Assembly (NCBI GenBank): GCA_048594885.1
Contig: JBMDXB010000093.1
Coordinates: 68,623-132,622, forward strand
DNA length: 64,000 nt
From: JBMDXB01 sp048594885
Lineage (GTDB): Bacteria; Acidobacteriota; Vicinamibacteria; Vicinamibacterales; 2-12-FULL-66-21
Direction: 5' to 3'
Shown: in pieces, positions 34,239 to 42,379 of the stretch
How the letters are laid out: every line of letters begins with the position of its first letter
How positions within the stretch are numbered: the stretch's first letter is position 1
Notes under the pieces: generated by a model
The model's database searches: none
What the model was told of the DNA's origin: nothing
The model's input: the letters and a program-made list of their open reading frames with translations, nothing else
Translations under genes and position numbers: made by a program

Positions 34239-35177
34239 CTAGAACTGACCTTCCAAGTGGTTGCCCTTACATGTTTGCAGCGGATAATCACGCAAGACGT
34301 ACCCCCTCTGTCTGTTCGCCTGATCCGTATACTGGCCAACTAACAAACCCAGTGCGTTGATACCACGCGCGACGGTCACGCCTGGGTATTTTTCGGCGTC
34401 GATTGTCGTAACGCACCCGAATCGATCCATTACGTACCCGCGACTGACACCACGCTTGTCGCGATAGGTGCCGCTCACTGTCCCGGAATCGAGCAGCGCA
34501 TCGACCAGCGTGCGTGTCGCGTTCGGTACGTCGATCGAGGTGAACCGGCCGTTATTCAGTCGAAAACTGTGCTCATTCTGGTTCGCGTCGAACCAGATCC
34601 CGACCATCTCGCCAGAGTGATTGATGGCACTTATTGCACTCGTCTTCGACTCAGGATGATCGACACGTTTCCACTGACCACGCGAGAACATAAACCCGTG
34701 CGGTCCATCGCCACGTCCCAGATTGAAACGGCCAACGATGTCTCCATCGTTGTTGGTGCCCCACGCGAACGTCACCGTGCCCTCGGCACCTGTTCCGGGG
34801 AAATCCAGCTGAACGTATTTTCCTTGGCTGTAGACGTAGGCATGGCGCGCTTCGCCGCTCTCGAACTGTCCCACCACATCTCCGCGGTCGTTCAGCCCTC
34901 TCGCAACAGTTGCCTGCGCCCCAGGAAAATCCAACGTTCGAAAGCTTCCACCGCGATCGATCAAGAACGCGTGTACCCGGTCATCCCGATCGGTGTACCG
35001 TCCGACGATCTCACCGTGAACGTTTATGGCGCTGGCAATCGTCGCTTTCGCCTGAGGCCCGTCGATAGGCTCGAAGATGGGCGGGCGGGAAGGCGACTGA
35101 GATGCGGATGAAAGCGGATAATCTCCGAGCGCTCCTAGACCAGCGGCGAGGAAACATATCAGCGGTGACTGTTTCAT
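34239..35177 (-). CDS. Exported HAF-repeat protein
   Basis: The gene codes for 312 residues from ATG 35177, with AGAGGAG 8 nt upstream. An N-terminal hydrophobic segment (LICFLAAGLGALGDYPLSSA) is a probable signal peptide. About six repeats of roughly 40-45 residues follow, each with the pattern A(R/I)GINxxGxIVGxYxD...xHAFLxDxGxFxxLDxPG. Examples are INVHGEIVGRYTDRDDRVHAF, LNDRGDVVGQFESGEARHAY and INALGLLVGQYTD. This is the extracellular HAF-repeat pattern, which predicts a beta-propeller. The function is unknown. It is the first gene after solo repeat copy 1. Confidence 0.85.
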   Translation of the reverse strand: MKQSPLICFLAAGLGALGDYPLSSASQSPSRPPIFEPIDGPQAKATIASAINVHGEIVGRYTDRDDRVHAFLIDRGGSFRTLDFPGAQATVARGLNDRGDVVGQFESGEARHAYVYSQGKYVQLDFPGTGAEGTVTFAWGTNNDGDIVGRFNLGRGDGPHGFMFSRGQWKRVDHPESKTSAISAINHSGEMVGIWFDANQNEHSFRLNNGRFTSIDVPNATRTLVDALLDSGTVSGTYRDKRGVSRGYVMDRFGCVTTIDAEKYPGVTVARGINALGLLVGQYTDQANRQRGYVLRDYPLQTCKGNHLEGQF

Positions 35178-35509
35178 CCCACGACTCCTCTTTTCACAAC
35201 GGGGCCGGCGCCTGCGTAGCTTTCAGGTTCCGCGATCGGCGCGCCGGGCGGAGCCGACGCGATTCTACGCTGAGACAGTCGAAGTGACGGCAATTTGAGC
35301 TGCTCGGTCCGGAAGCCGCTGATTGGCCTTGACTAAGGCTGAGCCTTGACCCGAGGCCGCGGATTCATTCACGTTCGGCGGCTCACCGCTGGCGCTGTCC
35401 CGCGTGAAGAGGCGCATTGTCTCGGCTCATGAGCGCTGTCCCGGCTGCAGTTGGCCGAGGCCACGGATTCGATGACAATAGGAATTGCTTCAGAGGAGCC
35501 GAGGCGAAC
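35178..35509. other. Non-coding gap between HAF gene and DUF433 gene
   Basis: No plausible gene is seen in these 332 bases. A short repeat GCCTTGAC occurs twice (about 35328 and 35346) and can form small hairpins with the intervening GGCTGAGCC. The region must hold divergent promoters. The frame open from 35417 has no start signal before 35510. Confidence 0.5.
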
Positions 35510-35740
35510 ATGCCAGAGTTGACGCGTATCACTCGTGACCCCGCCGTAATGGGCGGAAAGCCCTGCATCCGCGGCATGCGGGTCACGGTCGGAACAGTCG
35601 TCGGGCTCGTTGCCGCCGGACGGACGCGAGACGACATTCTCCGCGAGTATCCCTACCTGGAGGCCGAGGACATCGCCGAGGCGCTCTCCTACGCCGCTTG
35701 GCGGGCAGAGGAAGTCGAAGTTCCGCTGCGCCAGCCGTGA
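35510..35740 (+). CDS. DUF433 antitoxin-like protein
   Basis: The gene codes for 76 residues from ATG 35510, with GAGGAGCCGAGG upstream. It has the DUF433 core ITRDPAVMGGKPCIRGMRVTVGTVVGLVAAGRTRDDILREYPYL in recognisable pieces: a GGKPCIRG turn, then helix-turn-helix-like VGTVVGLVAAG, then EDIAEALSYAAW. DUF433 proteins pair with DUF5615 PIN-like toxins as the VapB-like member of putative type II toxin-antitoxin modules. The stop overlaps the partner start by 4 nt (GTGA), so translation is coupled. Confidence 0.88.
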   Translation: MPELTRITRDPAVMGGKPCIRGMRVTVGTVVGLVAAGRTRDDILREYPYLEAEDIAEALSYAAWRAEEVEVPLRQP

Positions 35741-36108
35741 AGCTGCTCGTGGACATGAACCTGTCGCCAAGCTGGGTCGAGCGCTTGGCGGGTCAAGGGT
35801 TCGAGGCTGTCCACTGGTCCACCATCGGTGCCGCTACCGCGCCCGACGTCGAGATCCTGGCGTGGGCGAACGAGCACGAGTTCGTGCTCATCACCAACGA
35901 TCTGGACTTTTCGGCAATCCTCGCCGCGGGTGCCGTCAGTGGGCCGAGCGTCATCCAACTCCGCACTCAGGATCTGCTCTCGGATGCTGCCGTGAGCATC
36001 GTCGCGAACACACTCGCAGCGCACCGAGAGGACATCGAGCGAGGTGCCCTCCTGTCGATCGACGAAGGCGGGACGCGCGTCCGGATGTTGCCTTTGCGCC
36101 ACTCGTAG
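35737..36108 (+). CDS. DUF5615 PIN-like toxin
   Basis: The gene codes for 123 residues from GTG 35737, overlapping the antitoxin stop. It shows the family pattern KLLVDMNLSPSWVERLAGQGFEAVHW (acidic Asp near residue 6), APDVEILAWANEHEFVLITNDLDFSAIL (the second acid pair, NDLDF) and a C-terminal helix. The acidic residues match the Mut7-C/PIN-like RNase fold, so it is a probable RNase toxin neutralised by the DUF433 protein. No catalytic residue appears missing. The cassette lies just before a recombinase module, as is common for element-stabilising toxin-antitoxin pairs. Confidence 0.87.
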   Translation: MKLLVDMNLSPSWVERLAGQGFEAVHWSTIGAATAPDVEILAWANEHEFVLITNDLDFSAILAAGAVSGPSVIQLRTQDLLSDAAVSIVANTLAAHREDIERGALLSIDEGGTRVRMLPLRHS

Positions 36109-36186
36109 GAAACCTCATGACCTCGACAAGCGAGGCGCGAGATTTCGTTCCCCTGGTAGCCGTTCACGAACTCAGCATCGAGAAAC

Positions 36187-36868
36187 GGAGGGGGACAACA
36201 GGTCTGGGAGCAGTTGTCCCCCTCCTTGGCGCGCTGATCGGCGGCGAGCGAAGCAGCGAGCTTGAGCCGATCGCTGAGCAGGCGGATCTGGTGATGTTCT
36301 TCGCGATGAACAAGTTCGGTCCTTTCTCTGCCCGGCGGCGCTTTTCGCCGCCCGTCTCCTGCGCGCGCGGTCGCCAGCAGCAATGAGGAGGCAACTGGGG
36401 CGACCCCTCTGCCACCCCCCGATCACGGTCCCGCGCCCATTTTTCGGGGGTCGCCCCAGATGCATGTCACTGTCGTCCGGCAGAACCGCGCTCTGTCGTG
36501 TCCTCGTGGCGTGCGCCGCCCTGCGTCGGAGGTGGTGCCCACGGTATTCGCGTCGACTGAGAGCGCGCGCCTGTCAGGTTCTTCCGGAAATCTGCGTTCA
36601 TATAGGTGAACGCGCACTCCACCGAATCAACCACCTGAGACGGTCACTGGCCGTCATTCCTGCCTGTTCTCCACTCTGCGCGTCTCGTTCATCGTTCGGT
36701 TCTTGTGCTGAGCAAGATCGTCGCAACGATTGCGGCCATCACGACGCGAGATTGTTCGGCGGTCCTCGGCGCGGTCAAGCCACTCCGCTTCGCTCCGTCC
36801 CTTGCGGGCTGGCGGGCTTGACCGAGCCTGCGGTCCGCCGAACGATTCGGCAATTACGTGATGGCCGC
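36187..36868 (+). ncRNA. Conserved multi-hairpin leader of serine recombinase, copy 1
   Basis: Five hairpins are visible. A: GGAGGGGGACAAC (36187-36199) with GTTGTCCCCCTCC (36213-36225). B: GGCGGCG (36334-36340) with CGCCGCC (36346-36352). C: TGGGGCGACCCC (36396-36407) with GGGGTCGCCCCA (36447-36458). E: GCGTTCA (36594-36600) with TGAACGC (36607-36613). F: the large one at 36732-36868. Between C and E a segment starting GATGCATGTC is almost identical in copy 2. Order and spacing match copies 2 and 3, while stem sequences differ compensatorily. Whether it acts as RNA or as DNA is undecided. Confidence 0.55.
36732..36868. repeat. Long inverted repeat F of the leader, copy 1
   Basis: Three perfect nested stems are present: GCGGCCATCACG (36732) with CGTGATGGCCGC (36857-36868), GTTCGGCGG (36754-36762) with CCGCCGAAC (36835-36843), and GGTCAAGCC (36773-36781) with GGCTTGACC (36815-36823). 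The apex contains ACTCCGCTTCGCTCCGTCC, which is identical in copy 2. Confidence 0.8.
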
Positions 36869-36934
36869 CGATGGAGACCGCCGATCTGCTCAGCCGAACG
36901 CAGACATCGATTTCGCGCAAGGAGCTGCGGCGTT

Positions 36935-37125
36935 ATGATTCGGTCCCGAAGGAAGCGCAATCGCCGGCAGGCTCGGCAACGAGCACCACAAAGCATCGCC
37001 CTGAGCGCCGCGACGACCGGCTCCGCATTCTCGTTCGCATCCTCGCTCGCCAGGCCGCGCGTGATCGGTTCGAGCGTGAAGTCGCGGCGGATCGAGACAC
37101 ACCACCCGAGGTGACATTGCATTGA
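36935..37125 (+). pseudogene. Small recombinase-coupled ORF, frameshifted copy
   Basis: AAGGAGCTGCGGCGTT-ATGATTCG matches the ribosome site and start of the intact homologue at 43129. The first about 12 codons read MIRSRRKRNRRQ. The conserved C-terminal part (LRILVRILARQAARDRFERE) lies in another frame, ending TGA at 37125. The length of 191 nt against 189 in the intact copy implies a small indel between about 36960 and 37010. The stop overlaps the recombinase TTG start (TTGA). It presumably encoded a short basic helical protein co-translated with the recombinase. Confidence 0.55.
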
Positions 37126-38769
37126 AGGTCGCCATCTACGCCCGGTACTCGTCGGACAACCAGCGCAACGCCTCGATTGCGGACCAGCTCCGCGTGTGTC
37201 GAGACTTCGCAGCCCGCCAGCGTTGGACGGTTGTTCAGGAGTTCACCGATCACGCGATCTCCGCGGCCACGCTGCTGCGCTCCGGTTTCCAGGCGTTGAT
37301 GCGCGACGGATTGAACGGACGATTTGACATCGTCCTTGCCGAAGCGCTCGATCGATTCAGTCGGGACCAAGAGGACACGGCCGGACTCGTCAAGCGTCTC
37401 ACCTTCGCCGGCGTGAACATCGTCACGCTCGCCGAGGGTGACATCACGCACCTGCACGTCGGCCTGAAGGGCCCGATGAACGCGCTCTTCCTGAAGGACC
37501 TGGCCGACAAGACCAGACGAGGGCTGCGAGGCCGAGTCGAGCTCGGGAAGTCCGGAGGCGGCCTCTGCTACGGCTACAAGGTGGCGCGCGCGACACACGC
37601 TGGCGCGGCGGCCACAGGCAACCGCGAGATCGTACCGGCCGAAGCGGAATTGATCCGCCGGATCTTCCGCAACTATGCGGCTGGCGCATCGCCGAAGGCG
37701 GCTCGCGAAGCTATTGAACGCCGAGCGCTGTCCGGGGCCTGGCGGCTCACCTTGGAATCCGAGCACCATTCACGGCAATCCTGCCCGCGGTACCGGAATC
37801 CTGAACAACGAGTTGTACATCGGGCGGCTCGTGTGGAATCGCCTGCGATACGTGAAGGATCCGGACACCGGCAAGCGTGTGTCGCGGCCAAACCCTCGGT
37901 CTGAGTGGGTGACGACGGCTGTTCCCGAGCTGCGAATCGTGGATGACGAGCTATGGAACCAGGTGAAGGCGCGGCAGGTCGCGATGCGCCGCGTGGCATC
38001 GAACGGCGATCCGAAGCGATTCAACCAGGCACGCCGCCCCAAGTATCTCTCCTCCGGTCTAACGAAATGTGCCGTGTGCGGCGGCGGCTACGTGATGTAT
38101 TGGCGCGACCGCCTGGCGTGCTTCGGCGCCCGGTCGCGTGGCACGTGCACCAATCGCCTGACCATCAGCCGCCAGGAGGTGGAAGAACGGGTCCTCGTCG
38201 CACTTCGCGACAAGCTGATGCGCCGGGACCTCTTCGAGGACTTCTGCCGAGAGTATGTACACGAGTTGAATCGCCTGCGCATGGAGCATCGCGCCGGAGT
38301 CTCGAGCGCCCGCACCGAGCTCGCAACCGCCGAAAGGGAGATCCGAAAACTCGTTCAAGCGATCAAGGACGGCGTCTGCGCTCTGTCGATTAGGGACGAG
38401 CTCCTCTCGCTCGAGGCCAGGAAGGCCGAACTGCAGGCACGCCTCGACGCGCCCGAGATGTCGGAGCTCCTGCACCCTCGGATGACCGACGTCTATCGGG
38501 AGAAGGTCGGCAACCTCTGTCTGGCGCTGGAGAACGAGGAGAGTCGCACGGGCGCCGCGGAAACCATTCGAGCACTCGTCGAGGCCATCCTGCTCGAGCC
38601 CGATGGCGACCAGCTGAAGATCACGCTGAAGGGCGACCTGGCGGGAATGCTGAGCGCGGCCAGAGACAGCAAGAGGTCGCCAGATACCGGCGACCTCTTG
38701 GTCCAAATAAAGCTGGTTGCGGGGGCTCGCAACCGGCGGTACTTGCAGCTGTGGAGCGGGGCGGCGTAA
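37122..38769 (+). pseudogene. Large serine recombinase, disrupted by one frameshift
   Basis: The N-terminal resolvase domain (VAIYARYSSDNQ with catalytic Ser, LAEALDRFSRDQEDTAGL) is read from TTG 37122. The recombinase domain continues in a second frame (open 37675-38769) with GTGILNNELYIGRLVWNR, a zinc ribbon (CAVCGGGYVMY...GTCTNR), a coiled coil, and the C-terminus GARNRRYLQLWSGAA. Comparison with the intact gene at 43314 (PKAIARRLN) places the shift at about 37698-37704, where a GGCGGCTC run has one base too many. Both halves are otherwise well preserved, so the mutation is recent, or else there is ribosomal frameshifting or a sequencing error. Confidence 0.85.
38715..38769 (+). repeat. 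Recombinase-end repeat, copy 2
   Basis: GGTTGCGGGGGCTCGCAACC (38715-38734) is a perfect 7-bp stem with a 6-nt loop. It encodes the VAGARN part of the recombinase C-terminus and is followed by codons for RRYLQLW and the stop. Directly after the stop, AGTTCT (38771-38776) and AGAACT (38785-38790) form another inverted repeat. Confidence 0.8.
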
Positions 38770-38782
38770 CAGTTCTGGGCCC

Positions 38783-41212
38783 CTAGAACTCCAGAACGCC
38801 CTTGGGGTATTCCCACGACAACAGCCACGGCTTTACAGTGATGTGATGCGCCGCTAAGCGTGCGGCGAGCCGATCGAATTCCGTTCGGACGTGGACCGGC
38901 CAAGATGTGCCTGGGGCAGCCAGCAGCAGAATGTCGGGGCGCCAGTCCTCCGCTACTGTCGCGGTGCGCTCCAAGTCATCAGCATCGAAGGCAAGGGGAC
39001 TGGACTTCACTTCGCCGATGCCAAACTTGCCGTTCCTAATGAAAGCGAGATCGACGTCAGTAAACGCGGCTCGTGCCCTGCGTTCGAACACATCCTGAGG
39101 CGGCAAGAACAGGAACATGTCACTGCCGAAATGTTCCAGTTCAACCAGCGCCAGCAACATCGCTAGGGCGCCTTCACGATCCAGGGCGTTCGCCAGGAGC
39201 TCGTTTACACGAAAGGACCACTCTGGCTCCGCCGGTAACGGCGCTTGGACCGAACAGCCCGGACAGGTGAGCATCGCCGCCAGCCGGTTTACGGGATACC
39301 AATTCGGCGAGCCACAATCGCTGCACGTCACGATGCAGCCCTGTTCCAAGATGCCGGCCTCAAGCAGGCCATTCAGCTCGGAGCGTCTCCATTCATCGAA
39401 CGAATTGTGGTGACCCCACCATTCTGCGTCGCGGCCACCCGCACGAATCCCCTCGCTCCTCCACTGTCCGAACCAACTCTGGAGCTTGCGCATCGTGACT
39501 GGGCCAGGTCGTTCTCGGCGCATCACAAATCGTCGCCCGAAATGAGCCGCAAGCTCCGATCCGCGTTGGCCGTCCGGAGAAACCGGTTCGCGATTCTCTG
39601 TGAAAAAATCAACGAGCAGTCGTTCTGCGCGCGATGTTCTCTGCGCAACGGCGTCCCGCTCCACGCCCGCCAAGGTGAGGAAGACGCGATGCCAGTAGTA
39701 GTCCTCAAACAACCCTCGCGCCGAATAGATTCCACCAAGAATGCGAAGGATGCCTTGTAGCTGGAGGCCGGCCTTCGAGGTGTGGAAATCACTGAAGCGC
39801 GGCTCAGCGTGAGGCATCTCGCGGCGTCGCTCCGCCGAAGCACGTCGTTGGATGCAGCCCCAGATGGCGGCTCGATCGCTCGGGATCGATACCCACACGC
39901 TGGTCTCGGTTGGCGAAACCGAGACACACGGCAAACCCATTGACGTTACACGAGCCCCCTCAGACTGGAAAAACGACCTGACCAGGTCCAGGCGGCGCGG
40001 CAGACGCCAGTGCGGCCGAGCGTTGGTGTGAGCGTAGCGTTCGGGCCGGAATTGGATCGTCGCATCGAGCATGACGCGGCCGGTGTTCGGTCGCTGTAGA
40101 AACTCTGGCGTTCGGTACGAGACCAGGACCTTCCCGTCCGCGACTGCAATGTGCTGCGGCTCCGAATCTGGCGGGCGCAGCTGATTTCGCGCCTCCGCGG
40201 GGAACGGGAGCTCAGGGGCAGCGAGACGCTGCATTCGTGCCGGCCAATGCGTCAATCGGGAGATGTTGGCTCGGACGGCCTCAAGACGACCTTCGTCCAG
40301 GCTGTAGCTGAGAACTGTGGCAATCGATTGCCCGCCGGACGGCCAGTATGCGCGGGTCAGCCAACGCGCGACCTCCTCTACGACCACTCCTTCAGCCAAC
40401 GATGTTGGCAGCCACACCGTCGAACGCCCGTGGCCCGCTGGCGCCATCAGACGACGGCTCGCAAGATACAGCAGATCGAACAAGTGATCGCCAACCACAA
40501 CGTGGCAGTCTTCGGACCACGGGTGATGTGGCAACCACAGCACTCGAGGCGTTTCGGAAGCCGCGATGTCGAGCGGCGTCAGAAGCGGTCCGGGGCTGGC
40601 ATCCAGTCGGAGCAGTTCAGTCACGTCTCCGCCATCCAGATCGAATCGCGTCGCCGGCAATTCGTTGAACGCCGCGTCGGATGCCACAACGCCCGGAAAA
40701 GACCCGAAGTTCATTACGACGAACAGCTGCTCCGGTGACAGTTCTGGACGCCAGTGATCTCGCACGTTCGCAAACCGAGGTGGTCGGAGGACATCGCGTC
40801 TTCGCCATACCGCCGCGGGAACGCCATACGCTGACGCTGCCCCGATGTCGTTATCTCGAATGAGATGACCAGGTCCGAGCCGCTCGCGCTCCCGTGCGTC
40901 GATCTGGACCAGCCGCGCGGGGCAAACCTCACGACCCAGTTCCTGCACGAACGAATCTTCGAGAGGCGTCAAGGAATAGACGACGTCGGGGTCGAGCAGT
41001 TTCAATAACGTCCACCACGCGCCCGGAACTTCTCGACCGTTCGTCGGAAAGATCCCGTGAAACGCGCCGCCCCAACAACCCGAGGCATACCGCACGATTT
41101 GCGCGATCTCCGCTGCGGTCGCGTCGTCCTGGTGCACCAAGAAACCGACCCTCAAGGGCCTGACGTTGCTCGCCGCCACGAGTGACCCGCGCGGTTGGCT
41201 GTCGACTGACAC
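38783..41212 (-). CDS. Large protein with zinc ribbon and PD-(D/E)XK nuclease-like C-terminus (possible defence protein)
   Basis: The gene codes for 809 residues from GTG 41212. The N-terminal part (RVGFLVHQDDATAAEIAQIVRYAS, then CWGGAFHGIFPTNG) resembles the start of large uncharacterised proteins with a WGG-xxN/H-xIxP motif. At about 640-670 a zinc ribbon has CSDCGSPNW and CPGCS. The C-terminal about 130 residues show TDVDLAFIRNGKFGIGEVKSS, a D-x(n)-ExK pattern of restriction-type nucleases, followed by TVAEDWRPDILLLAAPG. A nuclease with zinc ribbon alone on a mobile module suggests an anti-phage or anti-element role. This is inference, and I do not recognise a named family. Confidence 0.6.
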   Translation of the reverse strand: MSVDSQPRGSLVAASNVRPLRVGFLVHQDDATAAEIAQIVRYASGCWGGAFHGIFPTNGREVPGAWWTLLKLLDPDVVYSLTPLEDSFVQELGREVCPARLVQIDARERERLGPGHLIRDNDIGAASAYGVPAAVWRRRDVLRPPRFANVRDHWRPELSPEQLFVVMNFGSFPGVVASDAAFNELPATRFDLDGGDVTELLRLDASPGPLLTPLDIAASETPRVLWLPHHPWSEDCHVVVGDHLFDLLYLASRRLMAPAGHGRSTVWLPTSLAEGVVVEEVARWLTRAYWPSGGQSIATVLSYSLDEGRLEAVRANISRLTHWPARMQRLAAPELPFPAEARNQLRPPDSEPQHIAVADGKVLVSYRTPEFLQRPNTGRVMLDATIQFRPERYAHTNARPHWRLPRRLDLVRSFFQSEGARVTSMGLPCVSVSPTETSVWVSIPSDRAAIWGCIQRRASAERRREMPHAEPRFSDFHTSKAGLQLQGILRILGGIYSARGLFEDYYWHRVFLTLAGVERDAVAQRTSRAERLLVDFFTENREPVSPDGQRGSELAAHFGRRFVMRRERPGPVTMRKLQSWFGQWRSEGIRAGGRDAEWWGHHNSFDEWRRSELNGLLEAGILEQGCIVTCSDCGSPNWYPVNRLAAMLTCPGCSVQAPLPAEPEWSFRVNELLANALDREGALAMLLALVELEHFGSDMFLFLPPQDVFERRARAAFTDVDLAFIRNGKFGIGEVKSSPLAFDADDLERTATVAEDWRPDILLLAAPGTSWPVHVRTEFDRLAARLAAHHITVKPWLLSWEYPKGVLEF

Positions 41213-41264
41213 AGATGAAATATAACCCTAGACGCATTATGCTGTCTATGGCATTATCGGAGAC

Positions 41265-41624
41265 GTGGCTTGGGAGGTTGAGGGCACCGACAAGTTCGCC
41301 GGCTGGTTTGAGGCCCTCACCGACGACGAACAGGTGAGCGTCGGCCGCGTCGTGGAACTGCTCGTGGAGCACGGGCCATCGCTGCCGTTCCCGTACTCGT
41401 CGCGAATTGCGACTTCTCGCCATCGCCACATGCGAGAGCTCAGAATCCAGCACGAGGGCCGGCCCTATCGGGTGCTGTATGCGTTCGACCCGCGACGAGC
41501 GGCGATTCTACTGTTGGGCGGCGACAAGACGGGACACGATCGTTGGTACGAGGAACACGTTCCCATGGCCGACACGCTCTACGATGAGTATCTCCAGGAG
41601 CTGGAGCGAGAGGGGCTCATATGA
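41265..41624 (+). CDS. HigB/RelE-type toxin (phage Gp49-like)
   Basis: The gene codes for 119 residues from GTG 41265. It has the family pattern VEGTDKFAGWFEALTDDEQ, RHRHMRELRIQHEGRPYRVLYAFDPRRAAILLLGGDK and RWYEEHVPMADTLYDEYLQEL. This is the Gp49-like/HigB fold, with the basic ELR-x-RVLYAF strand used by ribosome-dependent mRNA interferases. The XRE-family antitoxin gene follows with a 4-nt overlap (ATGA), and toxin-first order is typical of higBA. The divergent, AT-rich 52-nt gap before it probably holds an autoregulated promoter. Confidence 0.9.
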   Translation: MAWEVEGTDKFAGWFEALTDDEQVSVGRVVELLVEHGPSLPFPYSSRIATSRHRHMRELRIQHEGRPYRVLYAFDPRRAAILLLGGDKTGHDRWYEEHVPMADTLYDEYLQELEREGLI

Positions 41625-41944
41625 AGCGGCAGAAGTGGTCTGAAATCAAGGCTCGCATGAAGCCGGAAACCCGCAGTCGGATGGAGTCCGAGGCGGGACG
41701 CTTGTCCGACGATCTTCACCTCTCACAGCTTCGGAAGGCGCGAGGTCTCACACAGGAGACGATGGCCGACCTTCTGGGTGTGAGCCAGGCAGAAGTGTCC
41801 AAGATGGAGCGGCGAACGGAGCTCTACGTGGGGACGCTGCGCAAGTTCATCGAAGCCATGAACGGCGAACTGGTGATCGCAGCACGTTTCCCGGACGGCG
41901 TTGAGATTCCGATCCGTCTCGCCGAGCAAGAAGATGCCGCCTGA
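41621..41944 (+). CDS. HigA-type antitoxin with XRE helix-turn-helix
   Basis: The gene codes for 107 residues. A helical N-terminus (KPETRSRMESEAGRL) is followed by an XRE helix-turn-helix (LSQLRKARGLTQETMADLLGVSQAEVSKMERRT, about 33-65) and a short strand region (GELVIAARFPDGVEIPIRL). In the family it binds the cognate toxin and represses the shared promoter. Its start overlaps the toxin stop. It is intact and of usual length. The pair probably helps retain the module that carries it. Confidence 0.92.
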   Translation: MKRQKWSEIKARMKPETRSRMESEAGRLSDDLHLSQLRKARGLTQETMADLLGVSQAEVSKMERRTELYVGTLRKFIEAMNGELVIAARFPDGVEIPIRLAEQEDAA

Positions 41945-41965
41945 AAGGACGCTGCGGAAGTCCGG

Positions 41966-42277
41966 CTAGCGGCGGTGGAGATCGTCTCGGGAGGCTGATG
42001 GCACCCACTGAAGATCGAGGCCCTCGCGCAACCGTCGAAGGGCGCGACGACGAGCGCGATCGAATAACCGACGCCGCACTTCTGGCCACGGAATCGTCGC
42101 GACCGTGCCTTCGTCGAGTTCCTTGATGCGCCTCTCGGTCTCGGCCTTCCAGGCGGCCGCTGCATCGTCTTCCGCGTGCCCATCCAAGCTGACGAGCAAC
42201 GCCTCCGCGAGAGCCGTACGGTCCTTGGCTGGAAGTGCCAACGCTTCCTCCAACAGTGCCGCAAAGTCGCGCTTCAT
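41966..42277 (-). CDS. Orphan addiction-module component (RelB-like antitoxin)
   Basis: The gene codes for 103 residues from ATG 42277. The first 70 residues match the putative addiction-module component family: LLEEALALPAKDRTALAEALLVSLDG, then AAWKAETERRIKELDEGTVATIPWPEVR. These proteins usually end near that point at about 75 residues and are followed by a ParE/RelE toxin. Here the frame runs on for about 28 basic residues and no toxin gene follows, so the locus is probably a remnant. The stop lies 22 nt from the end of the convergent higA. Confidence 0.75.
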   Translation of the reverse strand: MKRDFAALLEEALALPAKDRTALAEALLVSLDGHAEDDAAAAWKAETERRIKELDEGTVATIPWPEVRRRLFDRARRRALRRLREGLDLQWVPSASRDDLHRR

Positions 42278-42379
42278 GACTCGATTCTGCGAGCTCCAGA
42301 GTACCACGCGGAGCCAGCGTTAGAAGCCCACGTCTCTCCCCTGGAGATCGGTAGGAATCCGCGAAAGCGAAGAAAACAC

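Noticed and set aside
36117..36386. Possible 89-residue ORF (MTSTSEARDFVPLV...) after the DUF5615 gene
   Set aside because: It runs through hairpins A and B, and the equivalent region in copy 2 is not open in the same way, so structure rather than coding is conserved.
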